DNA from: Cellvibrio sp. UBA7661 | Lineage (GTDB): Bacteria > Pseudomonadota > Gammaproteobacteria > Pseudomonadales > Cellvibrionaceae | Direction of reading: 5' to 3' | DNA: 64,000 bases | NCBI GenBank assembly: GCA_002483365.1 | Contig: DLHT01000015.1 | Coordinates: 168,910-232,909 of the forward strand | In this document: piece by piece, positions 18,386 to 26,338 of the stretch | Numbering within the stretch: the stretch's first letter is position 1 | Layout: the number at the start of each line of letters is the position of its first letter | The notes under the pieces: generated by a model | Database searches by the model: none | What the model was told of the DNA's origin: nothing | The model's input: the letters and a program-made list of their open reading frames with translations, nothing else | Made by a program: the position numbers and the translations under genes

Positions 18386-19708
18386 ATGTCCTCCATGACT
18401 CCGCGCGAAATCGTGCATGAATTAGATAAACATATCGTCGGCCAGGCCGATGCAAAACGCGCTGTGGCAATTGCACTGCGCAATCGCTGGCGTCGCATGC
18501 AAGTGCCCGCCGATATGCGCAATGAAATTACACCCAAAAATATTTTGATGATCGGACCCACCGGTGTCGGCAAAACCGAAATTGCGCGCCGCCTGGCAAA
18601 ACTCGCCAACGCGCCGTTCATAAAAGTAGAAGCCACCAAATTTACTGAAGTGGGATACGTGGGGCGCGATGTTGAATCCATTATTCGCGATCTGGTCGAT
18701 GTCTCTATCAAAATGTGCCGCGAGCAAGCGATGAAATCTGTACAGCATCGCGCTGCCGAAGCCGCAGAAGAGCGCATTCTGGATGCACTTTTACCTCCAG
18801 CGCGCGATTTATCTTCTGAAGAATACAAACATGAATCCGGCACTCGCCAAATCTTCCGCAAAAAATTGCGCGAAGGCGATCTGGACGATAAAGAAATTGA
18901 AATTGATATTGCAGCAGCAAGTGTTGGTGTTGAAATCATGGCACCACCAGGCATGGAAGACATGACCAACCAATTGCAAAGCATGTTTTCATCGCTCGGC
19001 CGCGACAAAACCAAAAAAGCCAAGATGACAGTGAAAAAAGCATTCAAACAATTGCAAGATGAAGAAGCTGCAAAGTTGGTGAGCGACGAAGACATCAAAA
19101 CGCAAGCGATTGAAGCTGCCGAGCAAAACGGTATTGTGTTTATCGATGAGATCGACAAAGTTGCACGCCGTGGCAATGTAACCGGCGCAGATGTATCACG
19201 CGAAGGCGTTCAGCGCGACTTATTGCCATTAATTGAAGGCTGCACAGTGACCACCAAACATGGTTCGATTAAAACTGACCATATTTTATTTATTACGTCA
19301 GGTGCATTTCACTTAAGCAAGCCGTCGGATTTAATCCCGGAATTGCAGGGGCGCTTACCTATTCGCGTCGAGTTACAGGCATTAACGCCGGATGATTTTG
19401 AACGCATCCTCACCGAACCCAAAGCATCGCTAACGGAACAGCAAGAAGCGTTACTAAAAACCGAAGGTGTTGAAATCACATTTACCAAAGACGGCATTCG
19501 GCGTATTGCGGAAACCGCATTTGATGTAAACGAGCGCACTGAAAATATTGGCGCGCGCCGCTTGCACACCATCCTTGAACGCTTACTGGAAGATGTTTCT
19601 TTCACCGCCGGTGATGGTAATCGCACAGTGGAAATTGATGCGTCTTTTGTAGAATCACATCTGGGCGAACTTGCGAAAAACGAAGACTTAAGCCGCTTTA
19701 TTCTGTAA
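18386..19708 (+). CDS. hslU: ATP-dependent protease ATPase subunit HslU (ClpY)
   Basis: HslU is the AAA+ unfoldase that feeds substrates to HslV. The 440 residues show TPREIVHELDKHIVGQ at the N-terminus, Walker A GPTGVGKT at 57-64, the GYVGRDVE pore motif near residue 90, Walker B IVFIDEIDK, and a C-terminal sensor-2 region. The end ELAKNEDLSRFIL matches the conserved tail that docks into HslV. AAGAG just upstream can serve as ribosome binding site. Confidence 0.97.
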   Translation: MSSMTPREIVHELDKHIVGQADAKRAVAIALRNRWRRMQVPADMRNEITPKNILMIGPTGVGKTEIARRLAKLANAPFIKVEATKFTEVGYVGRDVESIIRDLVDVSIKMCREQAMKSVQHRAAEAAEERILDALLPPARDLSSEEYKHESGTRQIFRKKLREGDLDDKEIEIDIAAASVGVEIMAPPGMEDMTNQLQSMFSSLGRDKTKKAKMTVKKAFKQLQDEEAAKLVSDEDIKTQAIEAAEQNGIVFIDEIDKVARRGNVTGADVSREGVQRDLLPLIEGCTVTTKHGSIKTDHILFITSGAFHLSKPSDLIPELQGRLPIRVELQALTPDDFERILTEPKASLTEQQEALLKTEGVEITFTKDGIRRIAETAFDVNERTENIGARRLHTILERLLEDVSFTAGDGNRTVEIDASFVESHLGELAKNEDLSRFIL

Positions 19709-19731
19709 GCATTACATGTTGTAAAAACACT

Positions 19732-20109
19732 ATGACCAAAATTCCCAGAAAAATTTTGCTGCACAAACAATCGCAACAACTGGAGCTGTATTTTGACGGC
19801 GAGCAGTTTTTATTGCCCGCCGAATTTTTGCGCGTGCACTCACCGAGTGCCGAGGTAAAAGGTCATGGTGCAGGCCAGGAAATCCTGCAATTTGGTAAAA
19901 AAGATGTGCGGATCACCCAGCTTGAACGCGCAGGAAACTATGCGCTCAAGCTGGTTTTTGATGATGGTCACGACAGTGGTATTTACACTTGGGATTATTT
20001 TTACGAGCTGGCAAAAAACCAGAAGTCTCTCTGGCAAGAGTATGAGAACAAATTGCACAATGCCGGAAAAAGTCGGGAACGCGACACCAGCATTGTGCGG
20101 TTTGTGTAG
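19732..20109 (+). CDS. DUF971 (gamma-butyrobetaine hydroxylase N-terminal-like) protein
   Basis: A 125-residue protein of the DUF971 family, related to the small N-terminal domain of gamma-butyrobetaine hydroxylase. Visible are the LPAEFLRVHSPSAEVKGHG core and the WDYFYELA motif. It sits 23 bases after hslU, a conserved position in pseudomonads. The family is sometimes linked to iron-sulfur or scaffold functions; nothing in the sequence fixes a role. Confidence 0.85.
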   Translation: MTKIPRKILLHKQSQQLELYFDGEQFLLPAEFLRVHSPSAEVKGHGAGQEILQFGKKDVRITQLERAGNYALKLVFDDGHDSGIYTWDYFYELAKNQKSLWQEYENKLHNAGKSRERDTSIVRFV

Positions 20110-20114
20110 TGTTT

Positions 20115-20675
20115 TTAATCTTGGGTATGTGAACGCTGCGAATCCGATTCACCCATACGGCGCTTGCCGGTCATCATCGACAACGGCAAGTTTTCCTTGA
20201 GGCGATAACTTTCAAACAAGGCTGCAGCAATGTGCAGCAATACCAACATCAATAAACTGTTGGCAATGGCATCGTGAAGATCAATGATCCAATCCTCCCC
20301 CCAGAAATAATCCACCTCTTGCGCCAAAAAACCGGTAACACCCAGCGCCAACAAGCACAGCATCATCAAAATCATTACTAACGCACCCAAAGGTGAATGC
20401 CCCATACGATGGTATGCCTGACCGCGCACTAATGCACCGATATGCGCAGAGAGGCGCGCTGGCGTAGGGAAAAAGTCCGCCCAGCGCGCAGCCCCTTTAC
20501 CCACAAAACCCCATACAAAGCGCACCAGCAACAACGCCACCATTGTGTAACCTAACCATTGGTGCCAATCATCACCCGCCTCATTGAAATACATATTGGC
20601 CACAAAAATGATGGCTATCGACCAATGAAAAACCCGCACAAGCGGGTCCCATAGTGTAATTGTTGCAGGTGACAT
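20115..20675 (-). CDS. Cytochrome b561-family membrane protein
   Basis: The 186 residues contain about four membrane helices with histidines that can bind b-type haem: WDPLVRVFHWSIAI near residue 15, YHRMGHSPLGALV, and LHDAIANSLLMLVLLHIAAA near residue 150. This is the Ni/Fe-hydrogenase type b cytochrome/b561 family, which carries electrons across the inner membrane. It follows a PepSY protein by two bases, so the two are probably one transcript for an electron-transfer pair. Confidence 0.87.
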   Translation of the reverse strand: MSPATITLWDPLVRVFHWSIAIIFVANMYFNEAGDDWHQWLGYTMVALLLVRFVWGFVGKGAARWADFFPTPARLSAHIGALVRGQAYHRMGHSPLGALVMILMMLCLLALGVTGFLAQEVDYFWGEDWIIDLHDAIANSLLMLVLLHIAAALFESYRLKENLPLSMMTGKRRMGESDSQRSHTQD

Positions 20676-20677
20676 AA

Positions 20678-20944
20678 TTAGTCTTCGATCTCTTCTTTAA
20701 CGATCTCGCCAGTCACCGGATTGAAATAAATTTCAACTTTTTGCTTTTCTTTGTTCCAGCCGTAAATTTCATAGCAATTGCCATCGGTCACTTTAAATAC
20801 TTTGATTTCGTAACCTTTAGCCTTCAAGTCATCCTGAAATTTAGTTTGATCCAACCACTGGGATTTTTCTACCGTTGTGCACTCAGGGCCGGCAACAGCG
20901 AATGGGCTCAATAATACAATTGATGTCAGGAGTAATTTGCGCAT
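20678..20944 (-). CDS. Small periplasmic PepSY-domain protein
   Basis: An 88-residue protein with a signal peptide (KLLLTSIVLLSPFAVAG) followed by a PepSY-type domain with KGYEIKVFKVTDGNCYEIYGW and EIYFNPVTGEIVKEE. Such small proteins commonly neighbour cytochrome b561 genes, as here. The partner cytochrome starts two bases after its stop. The molecular role is unknown; a periplasmic accessory to the cytochrome is an inference from context. Confidence 0.82.
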   Translation of the reverse strand: MRKLLLTSIVLLSPFAVAGPECTTVEKSQWLDQTKFQDDLKAKGYEIKVFKVTDGNCYEIYGWNKEKQKVEIYFNPVTGEIVKEEIED

Positions 20945-21062
20945 TGGAGTGTTCCTCTGGTTGAGTAATTTATGATTGGTATTAAACGCAGGACGATTAC
21001 AAAATATCCACCCACAAGACTCAAGTATTGCCGTGTAAAGAAAGATTAAATAAGTCTTTCTG

Positions 21063-21881
21063 TCACATAGACCAACTCACCATGCCGGTATAGGCTGTAA
21101 TCAAAATCAATAACCCGAACGCAATTCGGTACCAGGCAAAAATCTCGTAGCTATGATTGGCAACAAAACGCACAAGCGTACGCACAGCAATCCAGGCGCT
21201 GATAAACGCGGTGATAAAACCGGCGGCAAACATCGGGAAATCGCCCATTTCCAATAAATCACGATGCTTATATATATCGTAAACGGTGGCGGCAACCATC
21301 GTGGGCACAGCGAGGAAAAATGAAAATTCCGCAGCCACTTTGCGATCCAATCCGATAAATAAACCACCAATAATGGTAGCTCCCGAGCGCGATGTGCCAG
21401 GAATCATCGACACCACTTGGAATAAACCTACTTTTAATGCATCCCGCCAACCTATGTCATCAACATCGGTGACACGGATATCGTGCTTTCGCCGCTCTGC
21501 CCACAGAATTACCAAACCACCCAAAATCAACATAGTGGCAACGGTCAATGCATTAAATAAATAGGTTTTGATCAACGATATAAATAACACCCCCACAATG
21601 GCAGCGGGAATAAATGCAATGATCAGATTGATGATAAATTTTTGCGCCTGCGGGTCGCTAAACATGCCGAATGCAACCTGGGTAAATTTGCGCCGGTATT
21701 CAACTACTACAGCTAAAATCGCGCCCAACTGGATCGCAATTTCAAATACCCGACCGTCGTTATGGAAATTAATCAAATCCCCGACAACAATTAAATGCCC
21801 GGTACTCGATATCGGCAAGAACTCTGTTAGCCCTTCTACCAATCCCATAATGATGGCTTTGAAAATCAGCAATAAATCCAC
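21063..21881 (-). CDS. uppP: Undecaprenyl-diphosphate phosphatase
   Basis: UppP (BacA) dephosphorylates undecaprenyl pyrophosphate to recycle the lipid carrier of cell wall synthesis, and overexpression gives bacitracin resistance. The 272-residue membrane protein has both signature motifs: GLTEFLPISSTGHLIVVGDL near residue 17 and SMIPGTSRSGATI near residue 160. It has about eight membrane segments. It is a monocistronic unit divergent from the lipoprotein gene. Confidence 0.96.
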   Translation of the reverse strand: MDLLLIFKAIIMGLVEGLTEFLPISSTGHLIVVGDLINFHNDGRVFEIAIQLGAILAVVVEYRRKFTQVAFGMFSDPQAQKFIINLIIAFIPAAIVGVLFISLIKTYLFNALTVATMLILGGLVILWAERRKHDIRVTDVDDIGWRDALKVGLFQVVSMIPGTSRSGATIIGGLFIGLDRKVAAEFSFFLAVPTMVAATVYDIYKHRDLLEMGDFPMFAAGFITAFISAWIAVRTLVRFVANHSYEIFAWYRIAFGLLILITAYTGMVSWSM

Positions 21882-22029
21882 AACAACTCCTTAGTCAAAC
21901 GATAATAGTCGTGCAATAGCCCGGCAGCGCAAGTCTGCGGCAATTATTTCGTGTTTGCAAACTCTGTGCCCATACCCGATGTCTATATAGCGCTATACTC
22001 GCGACACAGGATTTTATAGGAGACACAAC

Positions 22030-22575
22030 ATGCGCCCTTTTGTTTCAATCTTATTGCTCACCGGAATGTTTTTACTGCTGGGCGCCTGTACCAATATCAA
22101 ATACGGCAATGATTACAAAACCGGGACAGACTTCAGCCATTTAAAAACCTACAGCTGGCGCGCTATTACCTTGGATATTGGCGGTATCGAGAAAAATGTC
22201 TTGCAGCAGCTGGCCGACCAACAACTGCGCGCACAAGGTTTCACTCCTGTCGAGAGCAATCCCGATATGCTTATCGATATGCAAGTATTTTCCCGCGTCA
22301 GTCGCGGAGGCAACACCAGCATCGGGATAGGGATTGACCTACCGGTTGGGCGGCACGGCAATATTGGATTGGGCACAGGCCAAACACTGGGACAAGGAAA
22401 ACAGGAAGGCGTTATTGTTATCGACATCACCCAAGCAAATAACAATACCCTGATATGGCGCGGTAACGCCGAAGGTATACCGCTAATCAATTTCTCACTG
22501 AAAGCCGAACAAAAAATGCGAGAAAGTTTTACGCAATTGTTGCAACCGTTTCCGCCTTCGAGCACGGTAAATTAA
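22030..22575 (+). CDS. DUF4136-family lipoprotein
   Basis: The 181 residues start with a lipoprotein signal peptide (lipobox LLGAC, Cys near residue 20). A DUF4136 domain follows, recognised by TDFSHLKTYSWR, DQQLRAQGFTPVESNPDMLIDMQV and IVIDITQANNNTLIWRGNAEG. A glycine-rich central stretch (IGIGIDLPVGRHGNIGLGTG) is typical. The family is envelope-associated with no established function. The ribosome binding site AGGAGA lies 7 bases before the ATG. Confidence 0.85.
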   Translation: MRPFVSILLLTGMFLLLGACTNIKYGNDYKTGTDFSHLKTYSWRAITLDIGGIEKNVLQQLADQQLRAQGFTPVESNPDMLIDMQVFSRVSRGGNTSIGIGIDLPVGRHGNIGLGTGQTLGQGKQEGVIVIDITQANNNTLIWRGNAEGIPLINFSLKAEQKMRESFTQLLQPFPPSSTVN

Positions 22576-22699
22576 TTTTTTAAGCTATGCTCTGATGAGA
22601 TTCAATTCATAGATTTATTGTGAGAGCGGGCGATTAATTTGCCCGCATCCTGACGGCTACAATCCCCACGCAAATATCCCCACACAAGAAGAAAACGTA

Positions 22700-23644
22700 A
22701 TGCCCAACTCACATCGACTTTCTACGGAAGGTATTTTGTTATTGATCGGCCTGGCAATTGGCTGGGGAATTAATTGGCCGATTATGAAATTCATCATCAA
22801 CGAAATCCCACCGCTGACATTTCGCGGTTTTTGTTTGTGTTTAGGCGGCTTGGGAATTTTGGCGATTGCGCGTTTTTCCGGGCTATCGCTACAAATGCCT
22901 CGCGGATTTGTTCAAAAAATTCTCTGGGTATGCCTGTTTAATATTATCGCCTGGAATGTGCTGGCGACGTACGGACTGAGCTTATTACCCGCAGGGCGTT
23001 CCGCTTTATTGGGTTACACAATGCCCATCTGGACAGTACTGCTATCCATTTGGGTGCTGCAAGATAAATTCACTTTGCGCGTAGGCATCGCCCTTCTGTT
23101 GGGCACGGCAGGTGTACTGGCTTTGATGAGCGAATCATTGATTAGCTGGTTTGGTGGTCCACTCAACCATGAATTATTGCTTGGTGCGATATTGATGATT
23201 ATCGCCGCCTGGTGCTGGGCACTGGGAACTGTGATGATGAAGCGCTGGAAAATCCCGATGAATACCGTAGTGCTCACCGGCTGGTTGCTATTATTGGCCA
23301 GTATTCCCGTATTGATTGCCGCAGTTTTTGTTGATGGCTTGCCACAAAAAATACCATCGCAACTTGCACTCTGGGGCGTACTTTACAACGTGTTTATTGC
23401 CTTTATGTTTTGTTACTGGGCGTGGGTGCGATTGGTCAGCTTGGTACCCGTCAGCGTATCTTCTCTTTCATCGTTAATTACACCGCTGATTGGCGTACTG
23501 TCGGGAGTTTTATTATTGGGCGAACAACCCGGCTGGCCGGAATTTAGTGCGACTATTTTAATTTTGGGCGCCGTCGCGGTGGTCAACTTCACCACAACCA
23601 AAACGACTACAACAAAACCGGTAACGGACGATCCAACGCAATAA
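22700..23644 (+). CDS. EamA/DMT-family transporter
   Basis: A 314-residue inner-membrane protein with ten predicted helices in two EamA repeats; the first shows GLAIGWGINWPIMKFI and LPAGRSALLGYTMPIW, the second YWAWVRLVSLVPVSVSS. The drug/metabolite transporter superfamily exports amino acids, nucleosides or drugs; the substrate cannot be told. Its last 38 bases overlap the 3' end of the convergent sfsA gene. Confidence 0.88.
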   Translation: MPNSHRLSTEGILLLIGLAIGWGINWPIMKFIINEIPPLTFRGFCLCLGGLGILAIARFSGLSLQMPRGFVQKILWVCLFNIIAWNVLATYGLSLLPAGRSALLGYTMPIWTVLLSIWVLQDKFTLRVGIALLLGTAGVLALMSESLISWFGGPLNHELLLGAILMIIAAWCWALGTVMMKRWKIPMNTVVLTGWLLLLASIPVLIAAVFVDGLPQKIPSQLALWGVLYNVFIAFMFCYWAWVRLVSLVPVSVSSLSSLITPLIGVLSGVLLLGEQPGWPEFSATILILGAVAVVNFTTTKTTTTKPVTDDPTQ

Positions 23645-24317
23645 GGTGTTGCTCAGGTTGGATAGTCACGCCATAGGCAATTACCTCAACCCCGGCTGCA
23701 TGTGCACTGGCCAGCGTCGCGGCATAAATGGCATCGATATGCGCCGCAGCGCGCACCGATAATATCCCGCTGTGCTGCACACAAAATAACAACACTGCCC
23801 TGTGCCCTTGTGCACGCATTGCCATCAACTCGCGCAAATGCTTACTGCCGCGCTCGCTCACTGCATCAGGAAAAAATCCCTCGCCTTCGTTTTCCATCAA
23901 GGTGACATTTTTAACTTCAAGGTAACAAAGCCGCGCATCTGCCTGCTTGTCACTTAATAAAAAGTCGATGCGCGATTTTTCTTCACCATAAATCTGTTCG
24001 CGCTTGAACAAGCCATAACCTTGTAGCTCAGTGATGACACCCGCTTGAATTGCGGTTTCCACCAAATCATTGGCGCGTCCGGTGTTGATACCGGCAAGGT
24101 GGCCACCAGGTGTGGTGACCAATTCCAGCGTTTGTGGATATTTGCGCGCTTTATTTTCGCTCAGGGAATACCAACAAGGACTTTCTGGTACAACACAATT
24201 TTTCATCGAACCGGTATTAGGACAATGAATAGTGATTTCACTCCCATCCGGCAAACGAACATCGGCCAGAAACCGTTTGTAGCGGCGAAGTAACAGTGCG
24301 GGAAACAAGGTGGACAT
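23607..24317 (-). CDS. sfsA: Sugar fermentation stimulation protein SfsA
   Basis: SfsA is a nucleic-acid-binding protein with an OB-like and a nuclease-like fold; it was named for stimulating maltose genes in E. coli, and its real role is unsettled. The 236 residues start at MSTLFPALL; the 20 upstream codons are non-conserved. Visible are KRFLADVRL, CPNTGSMKNC, KSRIDFLL, YLEVKNVTL and FFPDAVSERGSKHLREL. dksA lies downstream on the other strand, the usual sfsA-dksA neighbourhood. Confidence 0.93.
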   Translation of the reverse strand: MSTLFPALLLRRYKRFLADVRLPDGSEITIHCPNTGSMKNCVVPESPCWYSLSENKARKYPQTLELVTTPGGHLAGINTGRANDLVETAIQAGVITELQGYGLFKREQIYGEEKSRIDFLLSDKQADARLCYLEVKNVTLMENEGEGFFPDAVSERGSKHLRELMAMRAQGHRAVLLFCVQHSGILSVRAAAHIDAIYAATLASAHAAGVEVIAYGVTIQPEQHLIALDRPLPVLL

Positions 24318-24586
24318 AAAAGAATCACAATAATAACGAAGGCAGATAAGGCGTAAATTGAAGCACAATTGCGCCAATTTGGGGCTATAGTTTTCGTTTG
24401 GAATAGGTTTGCAATGGGTTTGTAATAAATTGAAGTACCGTCCTGGGGATATGCAGCTACGCGCAATGCAGCAAAAACGCTAGCACTCGCATTTGTTATC
24501 TGATAGCTTGCTCCCCCTTCTAATTCTGCCCCGCCCTGCGGTGCAGCACTATAAGCTGATCCAGGAAGTCTTACGAGGCGCTACCT

Positions 24587-25030
24587 ATGGCGAAAAAATC
24601 ACCTTCTACTGAAACCTTCGCACTACGCCCTTTCACTCCTTACGTGGAGAAAAAAGGCGAAGAGTACATGAACGACAACCAGAAGTTGCACTTCCGGCAG
24701 CTGCTGCTTAACTGGCGCTCAGAGTTGATGGAAGAAGTAGACCGCACCGTAAGCCACATGAAAGACGAAGCGGCTAACTTCCCTGACCCAGCTGACCGCG
24801 CCAGCCAAGAAGAGGAATTCAGCCTTGAGCTGCGCACCCGTGATCGCGAGCGCAAATTGATCAAGAAAATCGACAGCACTCTGGAGCTGATTGAAAACAA
24901 TGATTATGGCTATTGCGATGCATGCGGTGTTGAAATTGGTATCCGTCGTCTTGAGGCACGTCCAACAGCGACACTCTGCGTAGACTGCAAAACTCTTGCA
25001 GAGATCAAAGAAAAGCAAATCGGCGGCTAA
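24587..25030 (+). CDS. dksA: RNA polymerase-binding transcription factor DksA
   Basis: DksA binds the secondary channel of RNA polymerase and works with ppGpp in the stringent response. The 147 residues have the long coiled coil with the acidic tip (DPADRASQEEE, near residues 72-82) and a C-terminal zinc finger with all four cysteines (CDACG and CVDC, residues about 113-137). The N-terminal extension FTPYVEKKGEEYMNDNQ is typical of canonical DksA. gluQ follows 41 bases later. Confidence 0.96.
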   Translation: MAKKSPSTETFALRPFTPYVEKKGEEYMNDNQKLHFRQLLLNWRSELMEEVDRTVSHMKDEAANFPDPADRASQEEEFSLELRTRDRERKLIKKIDSTLELIENNDYGYCDACGVEIGIRRLEARPTATLCVDCKTLAEIKEKQIGG

Positions 25031-25071
25031 TGCCGGTTTGATCGAGGCGGGCAGCGCTCGCCTCTTTCATC

Positions 25072-26019
25072 ATGTCAGCAATACCTCACACACCTACCTC
25101 CCCCCCATTACCCGGTTCTGATTGCTCAGGATATATCGGTCGTTTTGCACCCTCTCCCACCGGTCCGTTGCATTTTGGTTCGCTAGTTAGTGCGCTGGCC
25201 AGCTATCTGGATGCCAAAGCCAACAACGGTCAATGGTTAGTGCGCATGGAAGATCTCGATCCGCCGCGTGAACAACCTGGAGCAGCACGCAGCATATTGC
25301 AGAGCCTTGAAGACCACGGACTGCATTGGGATGGCGACGTTCTCTACCAAAGCCAGCGACATCAGGCTTATCAGGAATGTCTGGATAGATTGTTAGAGAA
25401 AAACTGGATCTACCCATGCACCTGCTCCCGTCAGGATTTGGCACGCATGGGGGGAATATACAACGGCCACTGTCGCACTCATCCGATAAGCCCCGGGCAA
25501 GCATGCTCGCTGCGGTTGAAACTCTATGATTTACCTGATCACCCCAGCAGCGACCTGATCAGGTTTGAAGATCTTATCCAAGGCATACAAATACAAAATC
25601 TGCGAACCCAGGCAGGTGACCAGATCCTGAAACGACGCGATGGCTTATTTGCCTACCCCTTGGCAGTGGTTGTCGATGATATTGCCCAAGGCATCACCCA
25701 CATCATCCGCGGGAGCGACTTGCTGGAAGTCACCGGAAGACAGCTGTTTCTTTTTGAATTGCTAGGTGCGCCATTACCAAGGTTTGGCCATGTTCCGCTG
25801 GCAGTTCACGCCAATGGACAAAAGCTCAGCAAACAAAACCATGCAAAAGCTATTGAAGCCGGAGATGCCAGCAAGAACCTGTGGCGTGGACTGGCGTTTT
25901 TAGGGCAAAATCCCCCGGTTGATTTGGCGGCACTATCAACCACTGAGATACTGGCTTGGGCTGTACAGCACTGGCAACGCCACGCAATTTCCGGGCTTAG
26001 CCATTTATATACAGACTGA
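25072..26019 (+). CDS. gluQ: Glutamyl-Q tRNA(Asp) synthetase
   Basis: GluQRS attaches glutamate to the queuosine base in the anticodon loop of tRNA(Asp). It resembles the catalytic half of GluRS and lacks an anticodon-binding domain, which explains its 315 residues. Seen: GRFAPSPTGPLHFGS with the HIGH-type HFGS, zinc ligands CTCSR...C, and KLSKQNHA as the KMSKS-type loop. Its linkage to dksA is conserved in gammaproteobacteria. Confidence 0.95.
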   Translation: MSAIPHTPTSPPLPGSDCSGYIGRFAPSPTGPLHFGSLVSALASYLDAKANNGQWLVRMEDLDPPREQPGAARSILQSLEDHGLHWDGDVLYQSQRHQAYQECLDRLLEKNWIYPCTCSRQDLARMGGIYNGHCRTHPISPGQACSLRLKLYDLPDHPSSDLIRFEDLIQGIQIQNLRTQAGDQILKRRDGLFAYPLAVVVDDIAQGITHIIRGSDLLEVTGRQLFLFELLGAPLPRFGHVPLAVHANGQKLSKQNHAKAIEAGDASKNLWRGLAFLGQNPPVDLAALSTTEILAWAVQHWQRHAISGLSHLYTD

Positions 26020-26083
26020 GATCAGCCAACTACATAGAACAATAACAACCCTCAACTCGCCGCACCAAAGGGGAATAAAGTTT

Positions 26084-26266
26084 ATGAATAACCAACGTCT
26101 GGTGATATTGCTACTGTTGGTAGCCTACATTTTCTCGCCCAGCCTGTTCAATTGGATACTCAACCCCGAAGGCGCTTGGTACCGGCCGTTTATTGTCTGG
26201 ATTGCGGTCATTGTTGTCGCTTTTGTGATGCAAGTGCGTCGCAAGAACTATCATGAGTTTGACTGA
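26084..26266 (+). CDS. cbrX: Small membrane protein upstream of cbrA (CbrX-like)
   Basis: A 60-residue protein with two hydrophobic segments (LVILLLLVAYIFSPSLF and PFIVWIAVIVVAFVM) and a basic tail (QVRRKNYHEFD). A good ribosome binding site (AAAGGGGA) lies 9 bases before the ATG, and the longer upstream frame is not needed. In Pseudomonas a small gene called cbrX occupies this place between gluQ and cbrA and shares its transcript. The name rests on position and size; function is unknown. Confidence 0.75.
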   Translation: MNNQRLVILLLLVAYIFSPSLFNWILNPEGAWYRPFIVWIAVIVVAFVMQVRRKNYHEFD

Positions 26267-26338
26267 TTACATCGCCCCGACACCGCCACCCCAATTATTT
26301 ATTGGCTACTCCCACTAAAAGACCGATAAAAAAACAAC

